Of a stretch of 64,000 bases of DNA, positions 1 through 9,645 are shown in pieces. The stretch comes from Armatimonadota bacterium (lineage in GTDB: Bacteria > Armatimonadota > UBA5829 > DSUL01), in assembly GCA_020846715.1 (NCBI GenBank), contig JADLDK010000001.1:62001-126000 (forward strand), read 5' to 3'. Numbering within the stretch: position 1 is the stretch's first letter; each line of letters begins with the position of its first letter. The notes under the pieces are model-generated. The model made no database searches. It was not told the origin of the DNA and worked only from the letters and a program-made list of their open reading frames with translations. The position numbers and the translations under genes were made by a program.

Positions 1-4
1 GGGG

Positions 5-937
5 TCAATCTCTGGCGCCGGAAGCCCGAAGAATCTCAGCAATGTGCAGTTTGTTCCGGGCAAGGGCTTTGGCAAGCGGAGTCTGGCGGGTTTCGTCCTT
101 TGCGCTGACATTGGCGCCGCGCTCGATGAGCAGCCGGACCGTTTCTGAGCCCTCCGCCCACCACTCCTCAACGGCATAGTGCAGGGGAGTCTGGAGTTTG
201 TAGTTGCGCGCGTTCACGTCCCCACCGTTGTCCAACAGAAGCTCAAGGGTCCGGCGCGCAGGAGCCGCAGACGCCACATGAACAGCGGTATTCCCCATGT
301 TCGTTGTGGCATTGATGTCCGCTTCAAAGTTCAGAAGAAGCTGCGCAATCTCTTTCTGATTGTGCAGCGCTGCGTAGTAGAGCGGAGTCGCGCGGCGATA
401 ACGGTCTTTCTCTCGCGCAAGTGCATCGTCATTGCGCAACATCTCACGCACCTGTTGACGCATCCCGAGCGCAGCCGCCGAGTGAATATCTAGCTCGGCT
501 CCTTTTGTAAGCAACAGGTCGCAGATCGCCCGTGCCCCGCGCTCTGCAGCAGCCTGCAAAGCCGTCACGCCTTCACTGCTTGTGGCGTTTGGGTCTGCGC
601 CGCGCTCCAGCAAGAGACGGGCCAATCCGGCATCCTGACCTCCCCCACAAGCAGCCAGTATCAGCGGGCTGGAGTCTCCCAGGCTTTCGTGACTGGCAGG
701 CGCACCTACATCTGCGCCAGCGTCAAGCAGTGTCTTCGCCGCCTCGACATAGTCGCTGTTAGCGTCGGCGCTCCACCCACCGAGTGCAACAAGGTGAAGG
801 GCCGTGTGGCCGCGTTCATCCCGCTCATTTACCAACTCGGGATGTTGTTGCAGGAGTTCAGCTAGTTGAGCTGTTGCGCCCGAAGCGGCGGCGTGAAAAA
901 ATCTCTCGGCGCCGGAGACGTCGCTCGGTTGACTCAA
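5..937 (-). CDS. Ankyrin-repeat protein, about 310 aa
   Basis: The product is built almost wholly of ankyrin repeats. At least seven units of about 33 residues carry the G-x-TALHxAA, LLLxxGADxNA signature, for example around residues 40-75, 85-120, 120-150, 180-210, 215-245 and 250-285. Such repeats form a protein-protein binding solenoid. There is no catalytic domain, signal peptide or membrane segment, so a cytoplasmic adaptor role is likely but the partner is unknown. The start is a TTG with an AGGA element nine bases upstream. The gene lies 27 bp downstream of the VanW-type gene and is probably the last gene of a cysS-vanW-ankyrin transcription unit. The family is clear; the specific role is not. 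Confidence 0.85.
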   Translation of the reverse strand: MSQPSDVSGAERFFHAAASGATAQLAELLQQHPELVNERDERGHTALHLVALGGWSADANSDYVEAAKTLLDAGADVGAPASHESLGDSSPLILAACGGGQDAGLARLLLERGADPNATSSEGVTALQAAAERGARAICDLLLTKGAELDIHSAAALGMRQQVREMLRNDDALAREKDRYRRATPLYYAALHNQKEIAQLLLNFEADINATTNMGNTAVHVASAAPARRTLELLLDNGGDVNARNYKLQTPLHYAVEEWWAEGSETVRLLIERGANVSAKDETRQTPLAKALARNKLHIAEILRASGARD

Positions 938-964
938 AGCAGGCGATCCTTGCCGCGACCCAAG

Positions 965-2455
965 CTAGTTGGTCACAGCCTGTCTGAAGAACCCTCGTCC
1001 AAGCTGAGCAGACGCTGCAGAGGCGGCGCCTGCAGGCGCAGCAGTCCTGGGATCAGACTTTGGCTTCGGGCGGGGTTGCGGCCCCACTTCCACAAGAGTA
1101 GGGTGTGGCCGGTAGCGGCTGCTCCAGACCATGTCTACTTTCTGCTCGCCGTTTTCTTCAATTACACGCTGACACGTCACGGACACACCGTTCAGGCCGC
1201 GCTCGCTGACAATTCGCCGGCCAGGCCGAAGAGATGGATTGACCACTGTCATTGTGCCGTGCCGCACACTGCGACCGACCTTTCTAACAATCTTCACAGT
1301 CTTTTTGTCTGATGCTGCCCCGTAGATAGTTGACGTGAGACGCGACCCGCTGGCTGCCATCTGAAGATATATTGTGTGCCCCAGCGAATTGCGAAACTTG
1401 AAGTCACGAGACCCGTAAGCTACAGTGGCATCCATCCCCGGGGGAACATAAACGACTGGCATGGAGTGATTGCTGCGCTGAGTGATCTTGAGCCCGGAGA
1501 GCAGCGCACTGTTGTACAACGTGCTGGATACCTGGCAGATACCGCCTCCGGTCCCCTGCTCCATTTTACCTTTGACGAAGATAATAGCATCCTGGTAGCC
1601 AGTTTCTCGCACACGAGGTCCCACGGTGTCGTTGTAGGAGAAGGTATCACCGGGTTTGAGCAAGCTGCCGTTTATGGATTTTGCAGCCAACCTCAGGTTG
1701 TTGGTGCGTGAACGTTTTCCCGGATTGTAGCTGGTAGTGTAGGTGGCGAGTACGCTGTCTATTGGCTGCAAGTCTTCCAGCGTAATGTGCGGTCTGGCAG
1801 TCTTCAGGGCGACCGGCAATTCCACGTACTCTGTTGGCTTTGTCACGGCAAAAGAGACAGCGTTTTTCAGAGTGCGGGGAACGTCAATCTCAATGCCATC
1901 GCGCCCGGATATCTTCACCAGTTCGCCGGACTGTACCGCTATTCTCGCATTAACAGGTTTGACTTCAAAACGGTTGCGAACGGCGTTGTCCAGGCTCCAC
2001 TTCAGCGCGCCTTTGTTGTAGGTTGCGTGCAGTGGAAGAGCGACACCCGTCTCACGCGCGCGGCGACGATCCGTGAAGCGACGGACAATCGAGCCTTTAC
2101 GCCCAATATCCTGCGCCATGTAAAGCGCTTCTGGTGTATTGTACTTGAGGCCCACAGAGGAGGCGGGCAGATTCATAGGGGCCGCGTTCTGATTCACGAC
2201 AAGGCGCACAAAGGAGGGAGCAGGAGCTTTCTTTGTAAGCAGGTTGGCAACCTGCTCGTAGCTCAGACCCCCAATGGAGATGCCTGCCACGCTGACACCC
2301 TGTGCGATCTTCTGGCTGAGAACAAAATGGCGATCGAGTCCGAAAAGCGCTCCGGCTGTACAGGCCGCCAGAGCGGCGCAACCCAGTGCAACACTCCGCC
2401 AGCTCAAGACGCTGGCAGATGAAGCGCTAACTCTTTCTTCGCCAGACCGTTTCAC
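965..2455 (-). CDS. VanW-family protein with YoaR-like domain
   Basis: An N-terminal membrane anchor (about residues 20-45 from the chosen start) is followed by a YoaR-like putative peptidoglycan-binding region (about 50-215). A VanW domain follows (about 240-380) with the motifs KPGDTFSYNDTVGPR and GGGICQVSSTLYN. A basic, Pro/Ala-rich tail ends the protein. VanW proteins occur at the cell envelope and were first noted in glycopeptide-resistance clusters, but their biochemical role is not established. I chose the GTG at 2455 because GGAGG sits nine bases upstream; an ATG at 2491 has no such site. The 5' end overlaps the end of cysS by 29 nt, so the two are probably co-translated. Isolated VanW genes are common, so resistance should not be assumed. 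Confidence 0.85.
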   Translation of the reverse strand: MKRSGEERVSASSASVLSWRSVALGCAALAACTAGALFGLDRHFVLSQKIAQGVSVAGISIGGLSYEQVANLLTKKAPAPSFVRLVVNQNAAPMNLPASSVGLKYNTPEALYMAQDIGRKGSIVRRFTDRRRARETGVALPLHATYNKGALKWSLDNAVRNRFEVKPVNARIAVQSGELVKISGRDGIEIDVPRTLKNAVSFAVTKPTEYVELPVALKTARPHITLEDLQPIDSVLATYTTSYNPGKRSRTNNLRLAAKSINGSLLKPGDTFSYNDTVGPRVRETGYQDAIIFVKGKMEQGTGGGICQVSSTLYNSALLSGLKITQRSNHSMPVVYVPPGMDATVAYGSRDFKFRNSLGHTIYLQMAASGSRLTSTIYGAASDKKTVKIVRKVGRSVRHGTMTVVNPSLRPGRRIVSERGLNGVSVTCQRVIEENGEQKVDMVWSSRYRPHPTLVEVGPQPRPKPKSDPRTAAPAGAASAASAQLGRGFFRQAVTN

Positions 2456-3878
2456 CCGCTCGATCCTCCAACTCCACACCAACGTCCGCAAGCTCCGTGC
2501 GGACTCTATCTGCCAGCTCGAACTGTTTGGCCTTTCGCAGCGCAGAGCGTGTTGAAATCAGAACGTCCATCAACTGCGGCGCCAGATCATCAGTCTCAGT
2601 GGCGCTGTCTTCTTTGAGAATACCCAGAACGTCACCCGCAGTATCCCTCAGCGCCTTTGCGGCAGCTTCCAGCGATTGTCGCGCGGGTATTTCTTTGACG
2701 CCCAGCGCCGTGTTGAGTTCCCGGCGAAAATCAAAAAGCGCCGCCATCGCCGCAGAGGTGTTGAAATCGTCATCCATCGCGCCGCGAAAACGTCCCTTCA
2801 AATGGCCCACGGCTTCAGTTATGTCTGTTGCTTCCTCACCGTCTTCCGCTTTGGCCAGGGCTTCATTCAGAAGCCGCCAGAGCGTGGTCAGGCTCTTGAG
2901 ACCGGTTTCGGCAGCGTCCAGGGCTTCCTCTGTTACGTCCAGCACGCTGCGGTAGTGTGTGGAGAGGATGAAAAAACGAATGGCTTCCGGGCTCCAACGG
3001 CCAAGCGCTTCTTTGATGTAGATAGCGTTTCCGAGCGACTTGCCCATCTTCTGTCCGCCGACCGTCAGCGTATTGACGTGAATCCAGTATCGGGCAAACG
3101 GCGCACAGTTGGCAGCTTCACTCTGAGCGATCTCATCCTCATTGTGGGGGAACATATTCTCTAGGCCCCCGCCGTGGATATCGAAGGTCTCTCCCAGATA
3201 GCGCTTTGCCATCGCCGAGCACTCGATATGCCAGCCGGGATAACCGATTCCCCACGGTGACGGCCATTTCAGAATATGCTCCGGCGCGGCCTTTCTCCAG
3301 AGCAGAAAGTCCCCCGGGTGGCGCTTGTTGGAGTCCACTTCAACGCGCGCGCCAGCCTCCATGTCCTCCAGCCGCCGCCCGGAGAGCTTGCCATAGTCCT
3401 CGGCGCTGGTTACATCAAAATAAACGGAGCCATCCACCTCATAGGCGCTTCCCCGGTTAATCAAGTCCTGGATAATTTGAATCTGTTCGGGTATGTGAGC
3501 GCTTGCGCGCGGCGCAATAGAGGGCCGGCGCACTTTCAGAGCGTCCATATCCTCAAAGAAGCTGTTGGTGTATTTGTCCACCAGCTCCATGGGATCGACG
3601 CTTTCGGCTGCAGCGCGACGCTCTACCTTGTCCTCGCCACTGTCCGCGTCATCTGTGAGGTGCCCCACGTCCGTGATGTTCTGGACGTACTTTACGCTAT
3701 AGCCGCTGCTGCGAAGATAGCGCACAACGACATCCATTGCTACGTAAAGCTTGGCGTGGCCTATGTGAGCGTGATCGTACACAGTCGGCCCGCAGCAGTA
3801 CATGCGGACAAAGCCGGGGACGAGCGGCACAAAATCTTCTTTGGTGCGGGTGAGGGTGTTATAGACCCTGAGGGACAA
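2427..3878 (-). CDS. cysS: Cysteinyl-tRNA synthetase
   Basis: This is a class I aminoacyl-tRNA synthetase that charges tRNA-Cys in the cytoplasm. The HIGH signature is at residues 38-41, just after the zinc-ligand segment CCGPTVYD. The other expected zinc ligands are visible in WHIECSAM, HGGGLEN and HNEDEIAQSEA. The second ATP-binding signature appears as KMGKS rather than KMSKS (near residue 275). The DALR-type anticodon helix bundle follows. At 483 aa the length is normal. The start is a TTG preceded at seven bases by GGAG; no upstream ATG in this frame gives a better match. It heads a transcription unit with the VanW and ankyrin genes, with a 29-nt overlap into the former. Confidence 0.96.
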   Translation of the reverse strand: MSLRVYNTLTRTKEDFVPLVPGFVRMYCCGPTVYDHAHIGHAKLYVAMDVVVRYLRSSGYSVKYVQNITDVGHLTDDADSGEDKVERRAAAESVDPMELVDKYTNSFFEDMDALKVRRPSIAPRASAHIPEQIQIIQDLINRGSAYEVDGSVYFDVTSAEDYGKLSGRRLEDMEAGARVEVDSNKRHPGDFLLWRKAAPEHILKWPSPWGIGYPGWHIECSAMAKRYLGETFDIHGGGLENMFPHNEDEIAQSEAANCAPFARYWIHVNTLTVGGQKMGKSLGNAIYIKEALGRWSPEAIRFFILSTHYRSVLDVTEEALDAAETGLKSLTTLWRLLNEALAKAEDGEEATDITEAVGHLKGRFRGAMDDDFNTSAAMAALFDFRRELNTALGVKEIPARQSLEAAAKALRDTAGDVLGILKEDSATETDDLAPQLMDVLISTRSALRKAKQFELADRVRTELADVGVELEDRAGETVWRRKS

Positions 3879-4219
3879 GCCGGTTCTCCAGACGTGTAGT
3901 CATCCGGCCCTGTGGGCTCGGTGTCGCTATAAGGATACCCGATGACACACTCCAAACGCTAGAGATGTCGAGCGTGATGAACAATTTTCGGGGTCGTTTG
4001 GAGCTGGGCAAAGAAATCGATAAGTGAAGGTCTGGTAATCAGTGGCAACTGCTGCCGGACACGCGAATACGACGGGCTATCGTTCTCGACAGGCAGAAGA
4101 ACGCGAAACACTTGTCTGCGGGAGAGACGGAGCTATGGGATACGGCGTCCAATGTGGGCGGTTGCGCACCCCTGGGAGCCGCTGAAGCTGGAAGAGAAAG
4201 CGGTTTTCTCAAGAGTCTG
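3879..4219. other. Intergenic region upstream of cysS
   Basis: The divergent interval between cysS and the large glycosidase gene shows no convincing coding sequence. Short open frames on the minus strand have no Shine-Dalgarno site and overlap the plus-strand promoter at 4220-4248. A cysS promoter should lie here, but I could not pick one hexamer pair with confidence. Confidence 0.5.
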
Positions 4220-4248
4220 TTGACACAGTAGCGCCTGTCGCTTACCAT
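4220..4248 (+). promoter_or_regulatory. Sigma-70-type promoter for the secreted glycosidase
   Basis: A consensus -35 TTGACA (4220-4225) is separated by 17 bp from a -10-like TACCAT (4243-4248). It predicts a leader of about 58 nt before the TTG start at 4313. The -10 region contains a short inverted repeat, TTAC-CATA-GTAA. Confidence 0.6.
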
Positions 4249-4312
4249 AGTAACAGGCAGCGGCGGCGCGTACAGGCAATAGCGCGTTAGTTCACTCCAA
4301 AGGACGGGCTAT

Positions 4313-7300
4313 TTGAGCACGTTGTGCGCTGTCTGGAGATCCACCACCTTGGCCACCTACCCTGAACGTCTTTTTCGTGCGCTTCGATTGTTTGCAGCGG
4401 GTCTTTCCATTGCTTTTCTTTTCTGCTTTCTGATAGTCCCGGCTACCAGGGCAGACAACTGGGATGAGCGCCTGGAAGGCACGCTTCCGCTAATCGCTCC
4501 CTATACGCTGGAGTTGCCCGATCCCACCAGCGGCGTCACATCCACAGTCGCAGACACCGGAGAGCTGGCGTTGCATCTGCAGGATCAATCGTCCTCCAGC
4601 CGGATGGGACGCATTAACAGAGGCAACTGGTCAAGTGTCCAGGGCGTGACGATGCATACGCGTGTCAGATTCGGCGCGGGAAGCGCGGACACGATGGGGC
4701 TGCAGATCAACGACGGAGTCGCCAACGGCCGCCTTGGACTGAGCTACACTGATGGGTCCCTGAAAATCCGCACAGGCACACCGGACTCCGGCTGGCCATC
4801 CTCGCTTCCGCTGCCAGTCAACCAGTGGATCGAGCTGTGGGCAAGGGTTGCGGGCGGAAAATACTGGCTCTACACATTCAGCCCTTCCGGTTGGACACTG
4901 GCTTCCAAAGGCATCGCTCCAGCATCGGGCGGCGTCGTCTATATCGGTAGTCTGAGTCAGCCGGGTCTGGGTTCTATGGACGTTGACTTTTTTCGTCTGA
5001 AAACAAGCGGAGCTCTGGACCCGAGCGATCCTTCAGCGCCCTGCGTCCAACCATCCGCGTTACCTTCGGTCACTCCCGTGGCTGGCGTCGTGGAGCCTGG
5101 CAGCGCAACGCAGGTGGCAGTAGCGCCCTCTGAGCGAGGAGTCTATTACCAGTTACAGAAAAACGGAACCAACATCGGAACGCCAGTTGCCGGTAACGGC
5201 GGGACGGTCTATCTTTCCACTGGTCCTGTCAACGCATCCTCTGAGTTCAGCGTCCGAGCTACCGCGTCCACGGGCTCAGGCTGTTCGGCCACGCTACAGC
5301 AGACGGCGACAGTGCTCGCGGGACACCCGGTTTCCAGAATTGGCCAGGCCAAAGCGTTCGCCGACGGAGAGACTGTCAGCCTGAGCGCAAAGCCAGTCAC
5401 AGCTTCTACAGGACAATCTTACTGGATCGAGGAGCCGGACCGATCCAGCGCCCTGCGCGTTATGTCCGGCACGCTGCCACCGATTGGCAGTCTGCGAAAT
5501 GTAACCGGAACTATCTCCACGGTTGACGGTGAGCGCAGGCTTCAGGTGATCTCAGAAGTGCAGGCAGGCGGCAGCAATCCTGTTGAAGCGCTGGGGATGA
5601 ACAATGCCCGGGTTGGCGGTGGAGATCTGAACAACTATTCCCCAGGCATCGAGGGCGGCGTGGGACTCAACAACATCGGCCTTCTCGCACGCGTGTGGGG
5701 TACGCTTGGCGCTGTCCAGGACGGCGCGTTTTACGTGGACGACGGTAGCGCTCTGATTGACGGAACCGACCTGTCCGGCGCACCGACGCAGGGGCTCAGA
5801 ATCCTGGGCTGGCCAGATGAACCAGCACCAGGCGCATTCAACCGCGTCACAGGGCCTGTCACAACCTTTGCGGATAACGCCGGGCAAATCCGGCCCGCCA
5901 TTGTGCAGATTACGGCAGGATGTACGAGTCCCGCGACTAACCTGCCTGTCACCATCGACAACTCCGTGCTTTGTCCAGGACAGACCACTGTCGTCAGAGT
6001 TCAGTCCTCCGAACCAGGCGTGTCCTATCAGCTTCGCAAAGGAACCAATCTCGTAAATGTGGGAGCCCCGATAGCTGGAAACGGAGGGAGCATCGAGCTA
6101 CCGACGGGCCCAATCTCGGAGAATACCGTTTTCGACGTGCTGGCTACACGGAACCATTCGACCTGCTCAGCCAGACTCACAACCCAACAATCCGTAGCGG
6201 TATCTGCGCCGCCTGCGGCAGGCTTGCATGTGTCTGTCTCGAATAATCCGATTGATCCGGGTGGAAGCACAACATTCACAGTTGATTTTTCTGAAGTGGG
6301 CGTGAGCTATCAACTGCTGAAGCAGGGATCTCCGGTCGGCAGTGCTGTAGCAGGAACCAGCGGATCAATCAACCTGCCAAGTGGCCCGATTGCGGCATCG
6401 AGCCAATTCTCTATTCGGGCGACCTCCAGCGCCACCGGCTGTTACTCTTACCTTACGACGATGACGACCATTGTCGTGAACAATCCACTGTCTCCTTACA
6501 GCAAAGTTGGCCTGCACGTTGTGTGCGGACCGCGGCCAGGGTATCTTGAGTTCCTGCAGCAGTGCTCAAACGCTCTTCACCCAGGAAGGGTCATCAAGGT
6601 CGTGGACGACTTCAGCCCAGCCTATGAGGCGAAGCAGGTCAACAAATACACGCTGACCGTAGGACGGATCAACCAGGTTGGATCAGTTGATCTGGGCGGT
6701 CTGGATGGGTATGTGAACCAGTCTCCGGAGGCCGTCGCGGCGTTCTACTACTCGCTTGTGAAGCCTATCTGGCAGGCAAATCCGTGGATAGACGTGTGGG
6801 AAGCCTGCAACGAGTGGTCCTGGCACTGGGCATGGCAGGCAGACTTTTACATTGCGCTGATGGATCTGGCTGAGGCGGACGGGTTCAAGCTTGCGATATG
6901 GTCGGCGTCCGTTGGCAACCCGCCCGAGGCATACTACCCCGACATCGCCCGCGCCTGCGCCCGGGCGGCCGCGCACGGTGGCCATATGCTGAGTTTGCAT
7001 GAATACGGGCTGTGGGCAGATCCGGGACAGCACGCCCTGCTCTCCAATGCCGGTCCTGATCTGGTCACACGCTATCGCAAGCTGTACAACTATCTGGCGC
7101 CCAGGAATGCGGTTATCCCGCTCGTGCTCACGGAGACGGGGCAGGACGGCGGATACAACTTCGTCGGGACTCCGTTGCTTATTATGGACTACACCTGGTA
7201 CGATCAGGAGATGAAGAAGGACCCTTACGTTATCGGGTGCGCAGCGTGGCTTCTGGGCGAGTGTGGGTGGGCAAACGCGAATATCGCCCCGGCACTCCCG

Positions 7301-7330
7301 GCGCTGGCGGACTACATATCCACTCACTAG
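4313..7330 (+). CDS. Secreted modular glycosidase-like protein, clan GH-A-like C-terminal domain
   Basis: A signal peptide (about residues 20-47, ending ATRA) precedes a LamG-like beta-sandwich (about 50-235). Three beta repeats of about 90 residues follow (about 250-335, 540-635, 636-725), each with a YQL-x-G-x-x-VG core, a GG-S-x-x-LPTGP turn and paired cysteines. Between repeats 1 and 2 lies a double OB-like module (about 340-530) with EEPDRSSAL and GLNNIGLLARVWG, also found in three other proteins here. The C-terminal 270 residues resemble a TIM-barrel glycosidase. NEW (Glu834) and LTETG (Glu941) sit where clan GH-A enzymes keep acid/base and nucleophile; this assignment is inferred from motifs. 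The TTG start has AAAGGA eight bases upstream. The substrate is not predictable from sequence. Confidence 0.8.
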   Translation: MSTLCAVWRSTTLATYPERLFRALRLFAAGLSIAFLFCFLIVPATRADNWDERLEGTLPLIAPYTLELPDPTSGVTSTVADTGELALHLQDQSSSSRMGRINRGNWSSVQGVTMHTRVRFGAGSADTMGLQINDGVANGRLGLSYTDGSLKIRTGTPDSGWPSSLPLPVNQWIELWARVAGGKYWLYTFSPSGWTLASKGIAPASGGVVYIGSLSQPGLGSMDVDFFRLKTSGALDPSDPSAPCVQPSALPSVTPVAGVVEPGSATQVAVAPSERGVYYQLQKNGTNIGTPVAGNGGTVYLSTGPVNASSEFSVRATASTGSGCSATLQQTATVLAGHPVSRIGQAKAFADGETVSLSAKPVTASTGQSYWIEEPDRSSALRVMSGTLPPIGSLRNVTGTISTVDGERRLQVISEVQAGGSNPVEALGMNNARVGGGDLNNYSPGIEGGVGLNNIGLLARVWGTLGAVQDGAFYVDDGSALIDGTDLSGAPTQGLRILGWPDEPAPGAFNRVTGPVTTFADNAGQIRPAIVQITAGCTSPATNLPVTIDNSVLCPGQTTVVRVQSSEPGVSYQLRKGTNLVNVGAPIAGNGGSIELPTGPISENTVFDVLATRNHSTCSARLTTQQSVAVSAPPAAGLHVSVSNNPIDPGGSTTFTVDFSEVGVSYQLLKQGSPVGSAVAGTSGSINLPSGPIAASSQFSIRATSSATGCYSYLTTMTTIVVNNPLSPYSKVGLHVVCGPRPGYLEFLQQCSNALHPGRVIKVVDDFSPAYEAKQVNKYTLTVGRINQVGSVDLGGLDGYVNQSPEAVAAFYYSLVKPIWQANPWIDVWEACNEWSWHWAWQADFYIALMDLAEADGFKLAIWSASVGNPPEAYYPDIARACARAAAHGGHMLSLHEYGLWADPGQHALLSNAGPDLVTRYRKLYNYLAPRNAVIPLVLTETGQDGGYNFVGTPLLIMDYTWYDQEMKKDPYVIGCAAWLLGECGWANANIAPALPALADYISTH

Positions 7331-7376
7331 GCGCGCGTCTTCGGACAGATGGTCAAAGGCGAGTTGAGGCAGGCGG

Positions 7377-8378
7377 ATGTCTGCCTCAATCTGCTATCCT
7401 TGCTGTGCTATGCTCGTCGCGCTTGTAAACGGCTTTCCCCTCTGGGTGCTCGCCTGCGGACTGCTGGCGTTGTGGAAGCCGGAGTTTTTCACCTGGTTTT
7501 CAGGACCTCTGATCCCGATCGGGCTGGGTGTTATTATGCTCGGCATGGGCTTGACACTGACGCTGGAGGATTTCCGGCGCGTGTTGACAATGCCACGACA
7601 GGTACTGGTCGGAGTCTTGCTGCAGTACACTGTGATGCCAGCCCTCGGACTGTCTCTTGCAAGGCTTTATCATCTACCCAAGCCTTTTGCAGTCGGACTG
7701 ATACTGGTCTCCTGTTGTCCCGGTGGGACGGCGTCGAATGTAGTATCCTTTATCGCTAAAGCTGACGTACCGCTTTCCGTCACGATGACGGCGTGTTCGA
7801 CAGTTCTGGCGGTCGTCATGACACCAATCCTGACCGGAGAGCTTGCCGGCGCCTATGTTCACGTCGACCGGATTGGGTTGCTGATTGATACCTTGAAAGT
7901 CGTTGTTGTGCCTGTCTTCCTGGGGCTGGCAATGAACCGCCTTTTGCCGCGGCTTACCAGAAGCCTGTTGCCGGTAGCGCCGCTAGTCGCTGTGCTGGCG
8001 ATTACGCTTATTGTCGCCAGCATTATCGGGGCAAGCAAATCTATCATATTGAGCTCGGGTTTGACTCTGGTTGCCGCGGTGGCCTCCCTGCACGCGGGCG
8101 GTTTCTTGTTCGGATATGCGCTCTCCCGGCTTATGACAGGAGAAGAGATCACCGCGCGAACAGTCTCCATTGAGGTCGGAATGCAGAACTCGGGACTGGG
8201 AGTGGTCCTGGCGCGGGGCAGCTTCGCCAATCCGGCCTTCGCTATTCCAAGCGCCATATCCAGCCTGTTCCACTCTCTTATTGCCAGTATGCTGGCAGCA
8301 GTGTGGCGGCACAGCGCAGAGAAGTATCAGGAGACTTTGGTGAAAAGTCCAAGAATCAATGGGACAAACGACGGGTGA
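7377..8378 (+). CDS. Bile acid:sodium symporter (BASS) family transporter
   Basis: This integral inner-membrane protein of about 333 aa has nine to ten hydrophobic segments. It carries the family signature CCPGGTASNVVSFIAKAD and a second conserved stretch near EVGMQNSGLGVVL. BASS proteins couple sodium import to uptake of organic anions such as bile acids, pyruvate, pantothenate or other acids; the substrate cannot be read from sequence. Two starts are possible: ATG 7377 (GAGG about ten bases upstream) and ATG 7410, which gives a more typical hydrophobic N-terminus but lacks a ribosome site. The gene is 46 bp downstream of the secreted glycosidase with no clear terminator between, so co-transcription is possible. 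Confidence 0.88.
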   Translation: MSASICYPCCAMLVALVNGFPLWVLACGLLALWKPEFFTWFSGPLIPIGLGVIMLGMGLTLTLEDFRRVLTMPRQVLVGVLLQYTVMPALGLSLARLYHLPKPFAVGLILVSCCPGGTASNVVSFIAKADVPLSVTMTACSTVLAVVMTPILTGELAGAYVHVDRIGLLIDTLKVVVVPVFLGLAMNRLLPRLTRSLLPVAPLVAVLAITLIVASIIGASKSIILSSGLTLVAAVASLHAGGFLFGYALSRLMTGEEITARTVSIEVGMQNSGLGVVLARGSFANPAFAIPSAISSLFHSLIASMLAAVWRHSAEKYQETLVKSPRINGTNDG

Positions 8379-8388
8379 GTCTATGCGA

Positions 8389-8404
8389 TGCCAGGATACT
8401 GGCA
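8389..8404. terminator. Possible short terminator hairpin between convergent genes
   Basis: A six-base inverted repeat TGCCAG-GATA-CTGGCA lies in the 36-bp gap between the convergent BASS and DUF1634 genes. There is no T-run on either strand, so termination is only suggested by position. Confidence 0.3.
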
Positions 8405-8414
8405 GAGTTGGCCA

Positions 8415-8828
8415 CTAAACCAGGCCGGCAAGGCTTGCTGCCAGCAAAACAAGCACCACCAGCGTGATTCCAACGTAAAGCCAGTCTCGTTGCACGGCAA
8501 ACGCTATGGCAGAGAACGCCACACGCGCGATAGGAGTTGCAATTAGAATCAACAGCCCGAGCTGGATAAGCCCCCGGCCACTTGCATCCCGGGCGTATTC
8601 GATGATGGAGGTGACATAGCGCAGATGAGAAGGCTCGCTTTGGAATGCTGAGTAGGCGGCTTTCTGGTTGGCGTGGTGAAGCAAATATATCACTGCCCCC
8701 ACCGCCACAACGAGAGCCGCCAGAGCGACGCCCGCCTGCAAGAGCCGACTGATGGCTGTTTCCATGGCTTCGTCCGTAAGAGCCAGTTTTCTGCGAGGCC
8801 GCTTGTTAGATTCGCCCTGTGAGACCAT
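8415..8828 (-). CDS. DUF1634 family membrane protein
   Basis: This small protein (137 aa) has three predicted transmembrane helices, around residues 30-50, 85-105 and 115-135. It shows the DUF1634 pattern, including GRGLIQLGLLILIATPIARVAFS. DUF1634 genes are typically found directly downstream of TauE/SafE permeases, and this one overlaps the 3' end of such a gene by 23 nt. A shared role in transport of sulfur-containing or other organic anions is inferred from that pairing only. The start is an ATG with GGAAA about nine bases upstream, inside the end of the permease gene, suggesting translational coupling. Confidence 0.85.
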   Translation of the reverse strand: MVSQGESNKRPRRKLALTDEAMETAISRLLQAGVALAALVVAVGAVIYLLHHANQKAAYSAFQSEPSHLRYVTSIIEYARDASGRGLIQLGLLILIATPIARVAFSAIAFAVQRDWLYVGITLVVLVLLAASLAGLV

Positions 8829-9645
8829 TGAAGATCATTTCCAATCCGAGCGCCAGAATCACTACCGCAAAGACCTTGCGCAGTATGGCGGGGTGAGAGT
8901 GCGCCAGAACACGCGCGCCGACAAGGGAGCCAATGAGAACGCCCAGCATCACTGGCATCGCAAGCCCCGGATCTATGTACCCGCGGTGCAGATATACTCC
9001 CGCGCTGGCCGCTGCTGTCACACCAATCATGAAATTGCTGGTTGTCGTTGATACCTTGAAGGGAATGCGCATCGCCTGATCCATTGCCAGCACTTTGACA
9101 GCTCCCGAGCCAATCCCAAGCAGCCCCGAGAGCACGCCTGCCAGCCCCATGAGAGCAAAGCCACCCGGCACATTTCTGACACTGTAGTTGATGAGCTTGC
9201 CGTCTTTGTCCGGATAGGCGCCGTTGAGCCTTAAGCGAGAGGCCAGACGATCCGGCTTCGCGCTCTGCGCATCCGCCGGCCTTGGCCTGGATGACGCGTA
9301 GGCAGAATAAATCAGAACGCCGCCAAAGATAATGGCCACTACGGAAGGAGTAACGAGAGCAGCGACAAGGGCTCCGGCGATGGCTCCAAATGTGGTAGCA
9401 ATCTCAAGCAGCATGCCAATTCTGATGTTAGTGAAGCCCTCGCGCACGTATGCGGCGGCTGCGCCTGAGGAGGTGGCGATCACGGAGACGAGCGAGGCGC
9501 CAACCGCATAGCGTATATCAACGCCAAGCGCAAGAGCCAGAAGCGGGACAATAACGACACCGCCACCCAGCCCGGTTAGCGCACCGACGAAGCCCGCGAC
9601 CAGCGACCCAGTCCAGACGATCAGCGTAAAAGCCAGGATGCTCAA
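8806..9645 (-). CDS. TauE/SafE family anion permease
   Basis: A polytopic membrane protein of 279 aa with two similar halves. The first has GFVGALTGLGGGVVIVPLL near the N-terminus, and the second has MGLAGVLSGLLGIGSGAVKV. Both are hallmarks of the TauE/SafE family, which exports or imports sulfite, sulfoacetate and related anions. The start is a TTG with a strong AAGGAG site five bases upstream. It is the first gene of a two-gene unit with the DUF1634 protein. The substrate is undefined; the nearby metY gene makes a sulfur compound tempting, but the distance (3.5 kb) makes this weak. Confidence 0.9.
   Translation of the reverse strand: MSILAFTLIVWTGSLVAGFVGALTGLGGGVVIVPLLALALGVDIRYAVGASLVSVIATSSGAAAAYVREGFTNIRIGMLLEIATTFGAIAGALVAALVTPSVVAIIFGGVLIYSAYASSRPRPADAQSAKPDRLASRLRLNGAYPDKDGKLINYSVRNVPGGFALMGLAGVLSGLLGIGSGAVKVLAMDQAMRIPFKVSTTTSNFMIGVTAAASAGVYLHRGYIDPGLAMPVMLGVLIGSLVGARVLAHSHPAILRKVFAVVILALGLEMIFNGLTGRI

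Noticed and set aside
2427-2491. VanW start at ATG 2491
   Set aside because: It lies deeper in cysS and lacks a ribosome site; the GTG at 2455 has GGAGG.
4039-4248. Minus-strand frame of about 69 codons
   Set aside because: Its start lies inside the -10 of the glycosidase promoter, there is no ribosome site and the composition is not protein-like.
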